Positions 7,724 to 16,465 of a stretch of 64,000 bases of DNA are shown piece after piece. The stretch covers positions 6,437,046-6,501,045 of the forward strand of contig NZ_CP036269.1 of the NCBI RefSeq assembly GCF_007744675.1. The letters are read 5' to 3'. Position 1 is the first letter of the stretch. Every line of letters starts with the position of its first letter. The DNA comes from Gimesia alba. GTDB taxonomy: Bacteria > Planctomycetota > Planctomycetia > Planctomycetales > Planctomycetaceae. Made by a program: the position numbers and the translations under genes. Below the pieces are notes generated by a model that was not told where the DNA came from, did no database searches, and worked only from the letters and a program-made list of their open reading frames with translations.

Positions 7724-9253
7724 CTACCTCGTAGAGATGGAAACCTCGACATACTTATCATTTTCGATCAGGGAGTCCGTGTATTGCTGGTGCTCATCTG
7801 CTGCCATTTTTCCCTGGTATTCTGTGATTTTGTCAGCGAGCGGAATTTCGTTGTCCAGATCAAAAAACAGTTGATCGGTATTTTGGATAATCGTTCTTCC
7901 TTTGGTTCGTTCGAGCAGCGCCTTCAAAATGGCACGGTTCGGCATCGTCGATTTCCATCCTGAACTGATCACGTCATAATTGAGCGTGGCCATGGCGACC
8001 AGATCAGGATGATTCATCATTTCGAGCCCGATGCTCTGTGCCGTCCCATTGTGACTCAGGTGATGGGCCACCTTGTAAAAGACAACCCGATTCAGAAGAT
8101 CTTCCGTCGTCAGGTCAGAACCTGGCAATACTTTATTCCACTCAATCCCCTGCCAGCTTTCCCAACTCCCGAACTCGGCATCTCCGGGAAACAGCATCAC
8201 CTTGCCGCTTTCTTCAAATTCGATCGCCAGTACCAGGCTCAGGTTGTTCGTCAGGCTGTTCATGCGCAAGGCCAAATTGGCTGAACTTTGTAACCATTCA
8301 TAATCGATCCGCCTCCAGGCCTCCTTGGGGTCCTCATAGGGAGATTTGCGGAAAGTCGACTTTGAAGCAAACGCGGAAGCGGAAAACGGGGCGAGGGTCG
8401 TATTGCTGGAAACATCGCCGTCAAAATTCATCGTCCGGGTAAAATAGTCGCTATCCTGAAGCTGAAAACGCAATGAGTCGAGCGCATAGTCTTCAGGATC
8501 CAGCTTCTTGTTATGCTGATAGGATTCGCCTGCCTCCCCACTTTCCTTGGCAACTTCAGCGTGAGACGTCGGCGGCCCGAGAACAAAAATTCGAACCCCA
8601 TCCAGACCTTCGATATCGTAGAGGATCTCGCGGGGTGAGAGATAATTAATCTCATGCTGCCGTTCCAATTTCTCTTTGGCAATTTGCATTCCTTTCAGCG
8701 GGCCCTTGTATTCCCTCTCATCCTCGTTCACATGCAGACTGGCAAAGCCCTGCACCGATTCCGCAAAATTCTGGTGAAACGACAACAGTTCGTCCGCAGC
8801 CAGCGAACCGGCCAACTGGTTTTTAAAATTCGCGGAATTCATATCCTCATTTAACTGCCGGGCGGCTCTCGCAAGAGCCATCTTTTTCTGTCCATAGTCC
8901 GTTTTCCATTTCTTGACTTTGGGTTTGGCATCGTTCTCCGTCCAACCCATCCACAATTCGCCGACAGAAAGCCCTTCGACAAATAATTCTTCACAACGCT
9001 GAAAGCCGAGGACATGGTCCTGATGCTCGTGCGTAATCACCAGTGCGTCAACATGACCATCAAGATCGTTAATCAGTTCCTCGACAAACGGCGTGAGCCT
9101 GGCCTTCGATCCACTGATGCAGCCGCAATCAAACAACATCGTGTAAGTGGTTTCCGCCTCATGTTGAAACTTCAGCGAAATACAGTCTCCCGTCCCCATT
9201 TTGTACATGCGGACTTTTACAGAAGTGATATTTTTTTTCGGATTGTCAGGCAT
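7724..9253 (-). CDS. ComEC-like metallo-beta-lactamase-fold hydrolase
   Basis: A 509-residue protein from the ATG at 9253, 16 bases after the stop of the upstream peptidase gene; an earlier in-frame start would overlap that gene and is disfavoured. The metallo-beta-lactamase motifs are in order: an N-terminal strand with MGTGDCISLKF and LFDCG, the zinc motif THEHQDH near residues 74-80, an aspartate in MLFPGDAEFG, and a late histidine motif KVAHHLSHNG. This arrangement resembles the C-terminal hydrolase domain of ComEC/Rec2, but no membrane channel is present and no signal peptide is seen, so it is probably cytoplasmic. A long charged insertion (~100-270) separates the motifs. Substrate unknown; nuclease or phosphodiesterase activity is plausible for the fold. 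It forms an operon with the peptidase. Confidence 0.85.
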   Translation of the reverse strand: MPDNPKKNITSVKVRMYKMGTGDCISLKFQHEAETTYTMLFDCGCISGSKARLTPFVEELINDLDGHVDALVITHEHQDHVLGFQRCEELFVEGLSVGELWMGWTENDAKPKVKKWKTDYGQKKMALARAARQLNEDMNSANFKNQLAGSLAADELLSFHQNFAESVQGFASLHVNEDEREYKGPLKGMQIAKEKLERQHEINYLSPREILYDIEGLDGVRIFVLGPPTSHAEVAKESGEAGESYQHNKKLDPEDYALDSLRFQLQDSDYFTRTMNFDGDVSSNTTLAPFSASAFASKSTFRKSPYEDPKEAWRRIDYEWLQSSANLALRMNSLTNNLSLVLAIEFEESGKVMLFPGDAEFGSWESWQGIEWNKVLPGSDLTTEDLLNRVVFYKVAHHLSHNGTAQSIGLEMMNHPDLVAMATLNYDVISSGWKSTMPNRAILKALLERTKGRTIIQNTDQLFFDLDNEIPLADKITEYQGKMAADEHQQYTDSLIENDKYVEVSISTR

Positions 9254-9269
9254 TACTGAACCCTGATGC

Positions 9270-11288
9270 TTAGTGGTTGTGCAGGATGGAAAACATGTGA
9301 CCAAATCGATTGTCGAGCCCCAGGCCGAAATAGTGCGCGAATTCGGAAACCGTGTCTGGCAAGACTTCAGTCTGGAATTCGTGCTGGCTCATAATCCGGG
9401 CACTGGGGAGTCGCGTCTTACTTCCATCCAATCGCTTTGGTTCAAACAACGGTTTCGAGATCGCATATTTGAGCCGCACTGTTTCAGTTTCGGTTTTCTG
9501 CTTCTGTTTTGAATTCGACTTCTCTTTTGTTTTCGGCTTCTCTTCGTAATCCAGATCAAATATCAGTGTCGAGCCCCCCTGGACTTCGAAGCCGCCGGTA
9601 GGTCGTTCTTCATGTAGAGGATCGTAGTAGCGAACAAATTTTCCACCATGGATCACGACTCCCATTCGTTGAATCAGACTGAATACGATCTGATTGACAA
9701 TTTTGCCGTCCGGCCCGACCCGCGAGACAATGCGCAGGTTTTGTACCTGAAACGAGGGACGATCGCGCACCACCGAGTCGCCAAAATCAAATTTTTCCCA
9801 GTTGAAAATCAGTCCGGTCAGCTTTTCAAATTCGTAGGTAATCTTGAATTTCTGAGTCAAACGCCGGTGTAACCCGGTCACACTTGAACTACCTGCAATA
9901 TAGGTTCTCGTGATGTTAAAGATTTTTTCGCGATCAGTTTCATACAATAACCTTCCGCGATACTGTTTCAGAAACTCGACCAGAATGCGAATGCTGCGCT
10001 GGGTCTCTTCGGACAGATTCATCGGGGAAGGATAACGCAGGCTCTCTTCGCTCAGGTTTTTCAGATTGCTGGGATAGATTCCGCGGCGGCGGAAGGAATC
10101 GATGAACGCAAGACGATAGTGATACTTGTCGTCATCAGCCAAATCAAAGTCGGCTGTAATGATCGCCCGAAGAAAATCGCCAAAAGTAATGTCAACGGGC
10201 GGACAATAGTCGATTGCCCGGATACACATATTCAAAATGTGCTGGGCCGACTTCGAGGCTTCGTTTGCCAGGCGATTGACCAGATCTGGGGGAAGTTCGC
10301 CTTCCGGTATCACACCGGAGCCGGCGGTGGCGATCCGTAACAGGTCTTGGATCCGTCGTTTATAAATGGTCAGAAATGCCTCAAAGACTGCGGCAACCAG
10401 AATGCTTCCCCGATGATGCGGCTCCATGACTTCCTGATACTCTGCCGGATCAGGTTTCTGGGGAACCCACTGGCCGGATTCGTCGTAGCGTCCCAGTGCA
10501 TTACGTAAACTTCCGTAACGCCCGATCGAAACTCCAAATTGCTGAGCCAGTTGCCCCAGCAGATTCTGATCATCCAGATTCCCCCGGGTCCGGCTGATCT
10601 GATGCTTCAGCACCTCCGGAAACGTAAAGTGCTGAAATAGAGCAATGATATCGGCGAATGCCTCATGAAAGGCCAGGACATCGGGATTGGAAGGTTGATT
10701 GTATTCACGATGCAGACCATCCAGAATGGCGTGAGTGACTTCATGGGCAATGATGTCATGGCTCAAACACGTAAACACCAGGGAACCAGGCATCTGTAAG
10801 GCGACATTATTGGGAGTCGCGGAAAAATAGCCGAAGAGAATCGATTTCTTCAGCGGACTGTAATAGGCATTGGCCTCGCGCAGGGCGTGCGGGTAGATCC
10901 GCAGGCGGGGAACATAATCTTCATAAGCACCCGACCCCTCTTTCAAACGCGTGGCCCAGAACAGTTTTCGACCGAGTGCTTTTTCAAAGTTTTTGATGGT
11001 CACCATCGACACCGCGTAAACCATCTGCTGATGAAACTGCGGATTACTTTCACTGGGATCCAGACCATTATTGACCAGCTCAAATTCACCATTCAAGTCG
11101 ACGGGTTGATACATTTGCCTGATTGTGGGATCGTAGTCAACAACTTCGACGTACTCGCCTATCGGTCCGGGTTTGAGTTCTTCCCACGGAATTCGATAGA
11201 CAATTGTGTTGATATCAACCGTGTCAATCAGCAGCGAGAGTGAAGGGTCAAAGGCGTAACCCTTCAGGTTTCGGTGTCGTGGATGCAT
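9270..11288 (-). CDS. Gluzincin-type (M4-like) metallopeptidase
   Basis: A 672-residue protein with no signal peptide. The zinc motif is HEVTHAILDG with His182, Glu183 and His186, followed by the third-ligand segment FHEAFADI with Glu209 and Asp213. That 23-residue spacing and the E-x-x-x-D pattern are as in thermolysin-like gluzincins. N-terminal ~180 residues may form a propeptide or binding domain. The C-terminal ~200 residues are basic and contain a K/E-rich low-complexity tract (KPKTKEKSNSKQKQKTETET). Absence of an export signal is odd for an M4-like enzyme and suggests a cytoplasmic target. It is first in a tight two-gene operon with the hydrolase, so the two probably work together. I do not know a characterised homologue. 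Confidence 0.8.
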   Translation of the reverse strand: MHPRHRNLKGYAFDPSLSLLIDTVDINTIVYRIPWEELKPGPIGEYVEVVDYDPTIRQMYQPVDLNGEFELVNNGLDPSESNPQFHQQMVYAVSMVTIKNFEKALGRKLFWATRLKEGSGAYEDYVPRLRIYPHALREANAYYSPLKKSILFGYFSATPNNVALQMPGSLVFTCLSHDIIAHEVTHAILDGLHREYNQPSNPDVLAFHEAFADIIALFQHFTFPEVLKHQISRTRGNLDDQNLLGQLAQQFGVSIGRYGSLRNALGRYDESGQWVPQKPDPAEYQEVMEPHHRGSILVAAVFEAFLTIYKRRIQDLLRIATAGSGVIPEGELPPDLVNRLANEASKSAQHILNMCIRAIDYCPPVDITFGDFLRAIITADFDLADDDKYHYRLAFIDSFRRRGIYPSNLKNLSEESLRYPSPMNLSEETQRSIRILVEFLKQYRGRLLYETDREKIFNITRTYIAGSSSVTGLHRRLTQKFKITYEFEKLTGLIFNWEKFDFGDSVVRDRPSFQVQNLRIVSRVGPDGKIVNQIVFSLIQRMGVVIHGGKFVRYYDPLHEERPTGGFEVQGGSTLIFDLDYEEKPKTKEKSNSKQKQKTETETVRLKYAISKPLFEPKRLDGSKTRLPSARIMSQHEFQTEVLPDTVSEFAHYFGLGLDNRFGHMFSILHNH

Positions 11289-11461
11289 GAGAATCGTCCT
11301 GGCTGCAATGTGTCAGTTCTAATACACTAGCGTATAGAGTGACATAACATCACCGCGTGTCAACCATTAATTTGTTTTTCACACTCCACATCCACAAAGA
11401 ATTCCCAATCGTATCCCTGATTCACCCTGAAAAAACTGAACGTGAGACTCCCCCCCTAACT

Positions 11462-11488
11462 ATCAGCCGCAGGACGTTAGCCCCGGTT
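11462..11488 (+). repeat. REP palindrome (class 1), variant
   Basis: Matches the class 1 consensus except CAGCC for TAGCC at the start and GGAC for GGGC in the left stem, which weakens the hairpin. It lies in a gap between two minus-strand genes. Confidence 0.7.
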
Positions 11489-11526
11489 ATCGTCGATTTA
11501 GAAATAAACTGTCACACACATGACAA

Positions 11527-11578
11527 CAAATTCTATCAGATCGCACCGCAACCACGCAGAGAACCATCCGCACTGAAA
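11527..11578 (+). repeat. Dispersed ~53-bp repeat, copy 2
   Basis: Partner of 5378-5430. Shared blocks include CAAAT-CTA-CAGAT, CACGCAGA and CCGCACTGAAA. It follows a REP palindrome by about 40 bases, as the first copy also follows a palindrome by about 40 bases, so palindrome and repeat may belong to one larger unit. Confidence 0.55.
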
Positions 11579-11669
11579 CTAGCAATCGCTGGTGATGAAG
11601 CAGGACCAATTAGAAAATTGAAATCTGTCGGGCAAACACTAGCTAACTGCGTACACAGTCTTCAAGGAA

Positions 11670-14600
11670 TCAGTCCTTTTGGATCTTCACCTGCAACAGC
11701 GTCCAGTGTTTCCAGTATGTATGCCAGGTCAGGTAAACGTGCCCTTCGCGAATCGGAATCTCCCGAGCAGAAGACAGGTCTTTACGTAGTACTGACGGCA
11801 TTAAGTGACTGTTGAGATCTCCCTCCCCCAGATCGGCAATCTTCAAAGAGGCGACACCACTGTGTAAAGTCACAAGCTCCGGTTGGTTTTCTTCACTCAA
11901 AATAGCCCTTCCACGACGGACATACCGGTTGCGACGCATGACAAACCGCATATCGCCGCCTGAGTATTTCGCCAGCATGGGGTTGTCCGGATTCGACTTC
12001 CACACGTCATCCAGAAATACGTGAACCTTCCGCTGTTTGGCCTTGCTGAAATCAAGAGTGTCTGCCGTCCGCAGTTCGACTTCGAATTGGGGAGCTGCAG
12101 GAACTTCGATGGTTCCCAATTCAAGCGTTCCTCCGGAAGTCAGATGCAAGTTGCGGAACACGCGCCGGTGGCCGGGGGACTCGATCTCAAGTCGGTGAGG
12201 CAAAGGAGCCAGCTGACGATGTTCAAACTCAAAGTTTTTTCCGATCGTCACCTGTTCCTTTTCCGGCCATTCCAGAAAGCCGTCCGTTCCACCGGAGATG
12301 CTGTTCGTTTTCGCTGGATCTATCACAACGCGAATGCGGACAGCGGAGACAGCGATGTCTCGGCCAAATTTCAGGCGACCACGAACAGTCGCTAATTCTT
12401 CGCGTGCATAGGGTTGCATCACAATCCGTCCCAGTGAAACCGTGTCGCCCGATTTGACTTGATCACCACCGGCTTCGCGCGGAACGAGATCGACTTTTCG
12501 GCAGCCAAACATACGAAAACCAACAGGTTTCGCGAGGTTCCCAACACTGCCGATAAAATAGCCCCCTTTGATGATTTTCATTTGCGCGTTGCACAACTGC
12601 GGCGGTTCTCCTTCGGGAGCTACGATTTGCCCGTAAACCAACACGGCTGTCGGATGACCTTCCAACCTTTTGAGAAGAGACTCACGGCGCCCCGTGAGGT
12701 AGTTTGCCGCTTCGGTCTGATTCGTCTTTCGCAGTTGTTCTATGAATTCATCAAACGGCGGAAGACTCAGGTCGTCCGCTTGACCGCTGCCAGAAGTTGC
12801 CGACGTTGCAGAGGTCCCTTCTTTTGACTCAGGACGCGTTTTCGTCTTCGCCTTTTTGCTGGAATTATCCGAAGTTTCCTCTTGATTGTTCTGACTGAGC
12901 ACACGGAAATCCACGCCTTCTGTACGCAGTAACTGGTGCGTCAATGGTACCACCATTTTAACCGTGTAGTCTTCGCTGGAGTTTAACGCTGCAGTCAGCC
13001 AGTCACGTCCGGACTTTCCGCGCACGAGCGCCAGTGCTCCGAGATATCCCTTCCGCGTCTGCGGCTGGACTTCGACCCAGAATTGGGAATCGCCAAACTT
13101 TTCCTTAGCATGCTTCAGGAGTTCCTCGCGCGAACGCGCTCCGGTCCAATTGAAACCAACAACAAATAAGTCAGCCGGGAGCTTCCGCACGTTTTCATTT
13201 AGCTCAGGCTGCTTCAAGGAATGAATCACCTCGCAGTCCGGTCGCGTTGCCTGGAACTGAGCAATTCCCTGAAGCGTCAACGGACCATCGTTGGCCCGGA
13301 TATCAAGCCGTTCGAGCGACTTAATTCGGCCCAGTTGTTGCAGCCCCGCATCGGTCAGGTTGTTGGACCAGAGCGTGAGTCGCTTCAGCTTTGGGGCACC
13401 AGCAAGTTCAGCCGCCGATTGATCGGTCAGACTCCGCGTGTCCAGCTCTTCTAAAGCGGGCAAACCCGCCAGGACTGCCCCCGTACCAGGCCCGATCGCG
13501 GGTAGCGACAACTTGCGAAGCGCCTGCATCTGTTTGAAGACTTGTGCTTTCGATTCGTCCAGGGGTGTGATGAGTGGAAACTCAAGCACTTGGAGCTGTG
13601 ACATTTCAGACAGCGCTGAAAGACTGGCTTCCGAGACAAACGTATTAATCAGGATCAACTCGCGGAGTTGCGTCAAATTTTTGAGTCGTACCATGGCACG
13701 ATCCGTCAGAATGGCAGCCTGGGCGATATGAGTACGACTGCCGTCTGCACGAGCGATCGTCGAAAATCGTTGCTGTTCCTCATTTGAAAGTTTTCCCAGC
13801 CGCGACCTGCGTTCGTCTGAAGTCAGTTTGAAGACCGTCAGCATCGCGTTGAGTTTCTGCAAATAGGGTTGTGATTCCAGGAGAGCCAGATCGACTGGTT
13901 CGAAACGGGAATTGACCACATGGAGTTCGCGCAAACAGGGGTGGGGTACTCGAGCGTCCCACCTTGAACGGGCGCGAATGAGAAATCGCAGATTCCTCGA
14001 CGACGTATTGACGCCGGTGAGGTTGACGTATCGCAGCGTCCCCAGTTTCCCGATCAATGGCCAGGCGTCCTCCGGCACTCTACCGAAGAGCCGCACACGG
14101 TAGGCTGTCTGCTTTTTGGGACCGCGCATGTCGAACGTCGTTGCTTTGTAGAGCCCGAGAGATTCAAGCTTGCTCAGAACAGGCGCCTGCTCATCCGCCC
14201 TGAAGAAGGCGGATTGAAATTCGGATGCGTTAGCCGGCTTCTTTTCGGAATGTTCTTCAACCGCGCTGACTTTTTCTGGTTTGGCGACCCGAACTGTTCG
14301 TGTCGCAAATTCCTCGGAACCAGCAGAGGCCTGCTTGTCCGCGTTGGCCAGATAAATGGCCCCGATCATCAATCCGGCGAGCGTCAACGCCATCCACCAC
14401 CCCGAGGAAGCGGACAGCGGTTCTTCCTGGCCCACAATCCGCCGGATTCGAGCGTGCAGCGAGCCCCCTTTGGCAGAGAGCATGGGCATGGGAACGCTCC
14501 CTCGCAGATCATGCACGGCCAGCAATGCGCCAGCGTAAGTCACTCGATCTGAGACCTGCGATACAGCACATTCGTCGCAGCAATCTTCGCGGTGTAAACG

Positions 14601-15593
14601 AATTCTGTGAGAAACCCACCAGACTGCAGGATGATAAAATAAAACGGTTTCCAAGAGTGCCTGAAGCAGATTAATCAGATAGTCGTGTCGTCGAATATGT
14701 GCCAGTTCATGCGCGAGAATGGCCTCCAGTTGCTGTGTCGTCAGTCCCGTCACAACTCCGGCCGGGAGCAGGATCACAGGTCTGAACCAGCCGACCACTC
14801 CGGGTACCGTCACCAGTGATGACTGAATAACATCAACGCGCGTCGACAATCCAACCCGCCGCGCAGTTTCAAGTAGAAGCTGCCGCACTGATTCGGGAAC
14901 GGGCGTTGATCCCGATGTTTTCAACTTGTGAACCGTCAGCCAGCCCAGCCCCGGGCGAACTGATGCGAGGAGTGTTCCCAGAATCCAGCAGTAGACCACA
15001 ATAGGCAACCACGGATGTACCAATTGACTGGTTTTCATCAAAGCCTCGGAAATCGAGTAACCGCCGCCTCCGAAATATTTCTTGTGTCCAGACAACGCTG
15101 TATCGCTATGCTCGCCGCCGTGCTCGGCATTCGAAGACGGATTCACCTCGGCGGAAAATTCGCTGTCTGCTTGAGAAAACTCCGAACTTCGAGTTCCCGG
15201 CAGAGCCAGCTCTTCGCTGCTCGTGCTACTCCGTGCTGCGTCATGCTCGGAGTTTTCATTCAGTCTCGGCTCAGACAGATTCGCCCCTTCTGTTTGCCAT
15301 TCCGACACCACCGATGTCAATGAATGCTGGCCCAGCACCAGAAATGTCACCGGTAACGCCGACAACATGAATCCCATTGTCAGAACTCCGGCCAGATAAC
15401 GGGCCTGAGGCGATCTCTTTGCCAGCAGTCGTTCCACGGCCAGGTAGATGATCATCAACAGCGTGAACTGCCAGATACTGTTGAGCAGCGTCCAGCCAAT
15501 TCGATCAACCAGCTCTATATTTACTGAATTGAAGATATCGGACGCCAGAAGAAGAGCACCCACTGTTTCCTGGATCGGTACGAGACTGCTCAT
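11670..15593 (-). CDS. BlaR1-like M56 peptidase with leucine-rich sensor region
   Basis: A 1307-residue membrane protein. N-terminal helices (~35-55, 68-88, 195-212, 300-325) enclose an M56 peptidase domain with zinc motif HELAH (295-299) and the downstream E-D-C-C-D-E segment (336-341). A further helix at ~400-420 leads to an extracytoplasmic part. That part contains leucine-rich-type repeats (~480-800), a low-complexity linker and carboxypeptidase-regulatory-like beta domains (~930-1230). Classical BlaR1 has a penicillin-binding sensor in this place; none is visible here, so the ligand is likely not a beta-lactam. The start overlaps the stop of the BlaI-type gene by 4 bases (ATGA). By family analogy, ligand sensing would activate the peptidase to inactivate the repressor. 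Confidence 0.9.
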   Translation of the reverse strand: MSSLVPIQETVGALLLASDIFNSVNIELVDRIGWTLLNSIWQFTLLMIIYLAVERLLAKRSPQARYLAGVLTMGFMLSALPVTFLVLGQHSLTSVVSEWQTEGANLSEPRLNENSEHDAARSSTSSEELALPGTRSSEFSQADSEFSAEVNPSSNAEHGGEHSDTALSGHKKYFGGGGYSISEALMKTSQLVHPWLPIVVYCWILGTLLASVRPGLGWLTVHKLKTSGSTPVPESVRQLLLETARRVGLSTRVDVIQSSLVTVPGVVGWFRPVILLPAGVVTGLTTQQLEAILAHELAHIRRHDYLINLLQALLETVLFYHPAVWWVSHRIRLHREDCCDECAVSQVSDRVTYAGALLAVHDLRGSVPMPMLSAKGGSLHARIRRIVGQEEPLSASSGWWMALTLAGLMIGAIYLANADKQASAGSEEFATRTVRVAKPEKVSAVEEHSEKKPANASEFQSAFFRADEQAPVLSKLESLGLYKATTFDMRGPKKQTAYRVRLFGRVPEDAWPLIGKLGTLRYVNLTGVNTSSRNLRFLIRARSRWDARVPHPCLRELHVVNSRFEPVDLALLESQPYLQKLNAMLTVFKLTSDERRSRLGKLSNEEQQRFSTIARADGSRTHIAQAAILTDRAMVRLKNLTQLRELILINTFVSEASLSALSEMSQLQVLEFPLITPLDESKAQVFKQMQALRKLSLPAIGPGTGAVLAGLPALEELDTRSLTDQSAAELAGAPKLKRLTLWSNNLTDAGLQQLGRIKSLERLDIRANDGPLTLQGIAQFQATRPDCEVIHSLKQPELNENVRKLPADLFVVGFNWTGARSREELLKHAKEKFGDSQFWVEVQPQTRKGYLGALALVRGKSGRDWLTAALNSSEDYTVKMVVPLTHQLLRTEGVDFRVLSQNNQEETSDNSSKKAKTKTRPESKEGTSATSATSGSGQADDLSLPPFDEFIEQLRKTNQTEAANYLTGRRESLLKRLEGHPTAVLVYGQIVAPEGEPPQLCNAQMKIIKGGYFIGSVGNLAKPVGFRMFGCRKVDLVPREAGGDQVKSGDTVSLGRIVMQPYAREELATVRGRLKFGRDIAVSAVRIRVVIDPAKTNSISGGTDGFLEWPEKEQVTIGKNFEFEHRQLAPLPHRLEIESPGHRRVFRNLHLTSGGTLELGTIEVPAAPQFEVELRTADTLDFSKAKQRKVHVFLDDVWKSNPDNPMLAKYSGGDMRFVMRRNRYVRRGRAILSEENQPELVTLHSGVASLKIADLGEGDLNSHLMPSVLRKDLSSAREIPIREGHVYLTWHTYWKHWTLLQVKIQKD

Positions 15594-15979
15594 GACTGCT
15601 TCCTTTCGAGTTTGTCGAGAAGTGCGCGCACTTCTTCGATTTCCTCAGCAGATGCCCGACCCGTTGAAAGCGCCTGCATCACCAGACTCATGCGCGAGCC
15701 GTCGTAAACTTGCTGAACCAGGGAGTCGAGGATTTTCTTCTGCGTACGCTGTTGCGTGATGGCAGCCTGATAAACGTACGGAGAGACGGTTTCGTCACGC
15801 TTGACAAGCCCCTTCTCCAACATGACGGCCAACATCTTGACTGTCGTCGAGTAATTGGTTTGTTTGTCGGCTTGCAATCCCTGATGTATGTCGCGCACAG
15901 GACTGGGCCCATTGTGCCACAGAATCCGCAATATCTGTAATTCAACCTCGGTCGGCTGATTCGACGCTGGTCGTGCCAT
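15590..15979 (-). CDS. BlaI/MecI/CopY-family transcriptional repressor
   Basis: A 129-residue winged-helix repressor. The start at 15979 (MARPAS) is chosen because GGGGGAG stands 6 bases upstream; an in-frame ATG 15 bases earlier lacks such a site. Residues ~10-75 hold the helix-turn-helix (EVELQILRILWHNGPSPVRD then NYSTTVKMLAVMLEKGLV), and the C-terminal half is the dimerisation helix pair. It is followed with ATGA overlap by the M56 sensor gene. Two palindromes in its promoter are the probable operators, so the pair should be autoregulated: the dimer blocks transcription until the sensor triggers its removal. Confidence 0.93.
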   Translation of the reverse strand: MARPASNQPTEVELQILRILWHNGPSPVRDIHQGLQADKQTNYSTTVKMLAVMLEKGLVKRDETVSPYVYQAAITQQRTQKKILDSLVQQVYDGSRMSLVMQALSTGRASAEEIEEVRALLDKLERKQS

Positions 15980-16012
15980 CGCGTTCTCCCCCATACGAGT
16001 CGTTGCACCAGA

Positions 16013-16032
16013 ATAGCGAAAGAATTCGCTAT
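16013..16032 (-). promoter_or_regulatory. Probable BlaI-type operator, proximal dyad
   Basis: A 20-bp dyad, ATAGCGAA-AGAA-TTCGCTAT, perfect in its outer 8 bases. It lies just downstream of the -10 box, over the predicted start of transcription. Its centre is 33 bp from that of the second dyad, about three helical turns, so two dimers would bind on the same face. Confidence 0.8.
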
Positions 16033-16042
16033 CTGCCTCACG

Positions 16043-16070
16043 ATTATAGCGAAGGAATTCGCTACGTCAA
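16043..16070 (-). promoter_or_regulatory. Sigma-70-type promoter of the blaI-like/blaR1-like operon
   Basis: On the minus strand TTGACG (16065-16070) and TATAAT (16043-16048) are separated by 16 bp. The spacer is almost entirely filled by the distal operator dyad, and the proximal dyad covers the +1 region. This is a textbook steric-block arrangement. The predicted transcript begins near 16036, about 57 bases before the repressor's start codon. Confidence 0.85.
16046..16065 (-). promoter_or_regulatory. Probable BlaI-type operator, distal dyad
   Basis: ATAGCGAAGGAATTCGCTAC, a near-perfect dyad nearly identical to the proximal one. It occupies the spacer between the -35 and -10 boxes of the operon's promoter. 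Confidence 0.8.
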
Positions 16071-16100
16071 GCCGATTTTACTCCCTAAAGGTAGGGGAGA

Positions 16101-16234
16101 GGCGATTGGCACTGTGTGAATTCCGATGAGGAACTGGAACAAGTCATCCTGTATGCAGCAGAAGCACAGGACCGAAAAGCCAGAGACATCCATTAACAAA
16201 TAGAAAATTTAGCCGCAGGGCATTAGCCCCGGTT
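16101..16234 (+). repeat. Duplicated 3' end of the RAYT gene plus REP
   Basis: This 134-bp stretch matches 16801-16934 with only scattered substitutions and no length change. It encodes the last ~31 residues of the transposase (GDWHCVNSDEELEQVILYAA onward to a stop after DIH) and ends in a REP palindrome at 16209-16234. Bases upstream of 16101 and 16801 are unrelated, so the duplication boundary is sharp. Confidence 0.85.
16209..16234 (+). repeat. REP palindrome (class 1)
   Basis: Matches the consensus except GCATTAGCC for GCGTTAGCC in the loop. It directly follows the stop of the duplicated RAYT 3' fragment, as its twin does at 16909. Confidence 0.8.
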
Positions 16235-16358
16235 CAGAAATATCTCAGTATCAAAACCGAGGCAAACACCCGGCAGGTGACAGAATAGAAAACAAGAACT
16301 GAATATCATCTTCATGAACAATGTGTTAGAACAATGACTGGCAAAGTACAACAAAAAA

Positions 16359-16426
16359 CAGCCGTACGGTGTTAGCCGTGGATTATGTTAGCTCAACAAG
16401 AACCGGGGCTAACGCCCTGCGGCTAA
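16359..16426. repeat. Inverted REP pair (REPIN-like)
   Basis: A divergent plus-oriented REP (16359-16384, CAGCCGTACGGTGTTAGCCG and on) faces a faithful inverted REP at 16401-16426 (AACCGGGGCTAACGCCCTGC then GGCTAA). Two inverted REPs 16 bp apart form a REPIN-type doublet. It lies immediately upstream of the RAYT remnant. Confidence 0.75.
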
Positions 16427-16465
16427 TGATCTCTAATGCCTGACGTGTAACAGGGTGGGGTGTCG

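Larger units (their letters stand above)
11289..11669. other. Intergenic region with REP and dispersed repeat
   Basis: Non-coding between the peptidase start and the end of the BlaR1-like gene. It holds the REP variant at 11462-11488 and the ~53-bp dispersed repeat at 11527-11578. A weak open frame runs through both repeats and into the antisense of the BlaR1-like gene and is not considered coding. Confidence 0.55.

Noticed and set aside
11357-11815. Plus-strand open frame of 152 codons
   Set aside because: It runs through a REP and a dispersed repeat and then antisense to the BlaR1-like gene; no domain or ribosome site.
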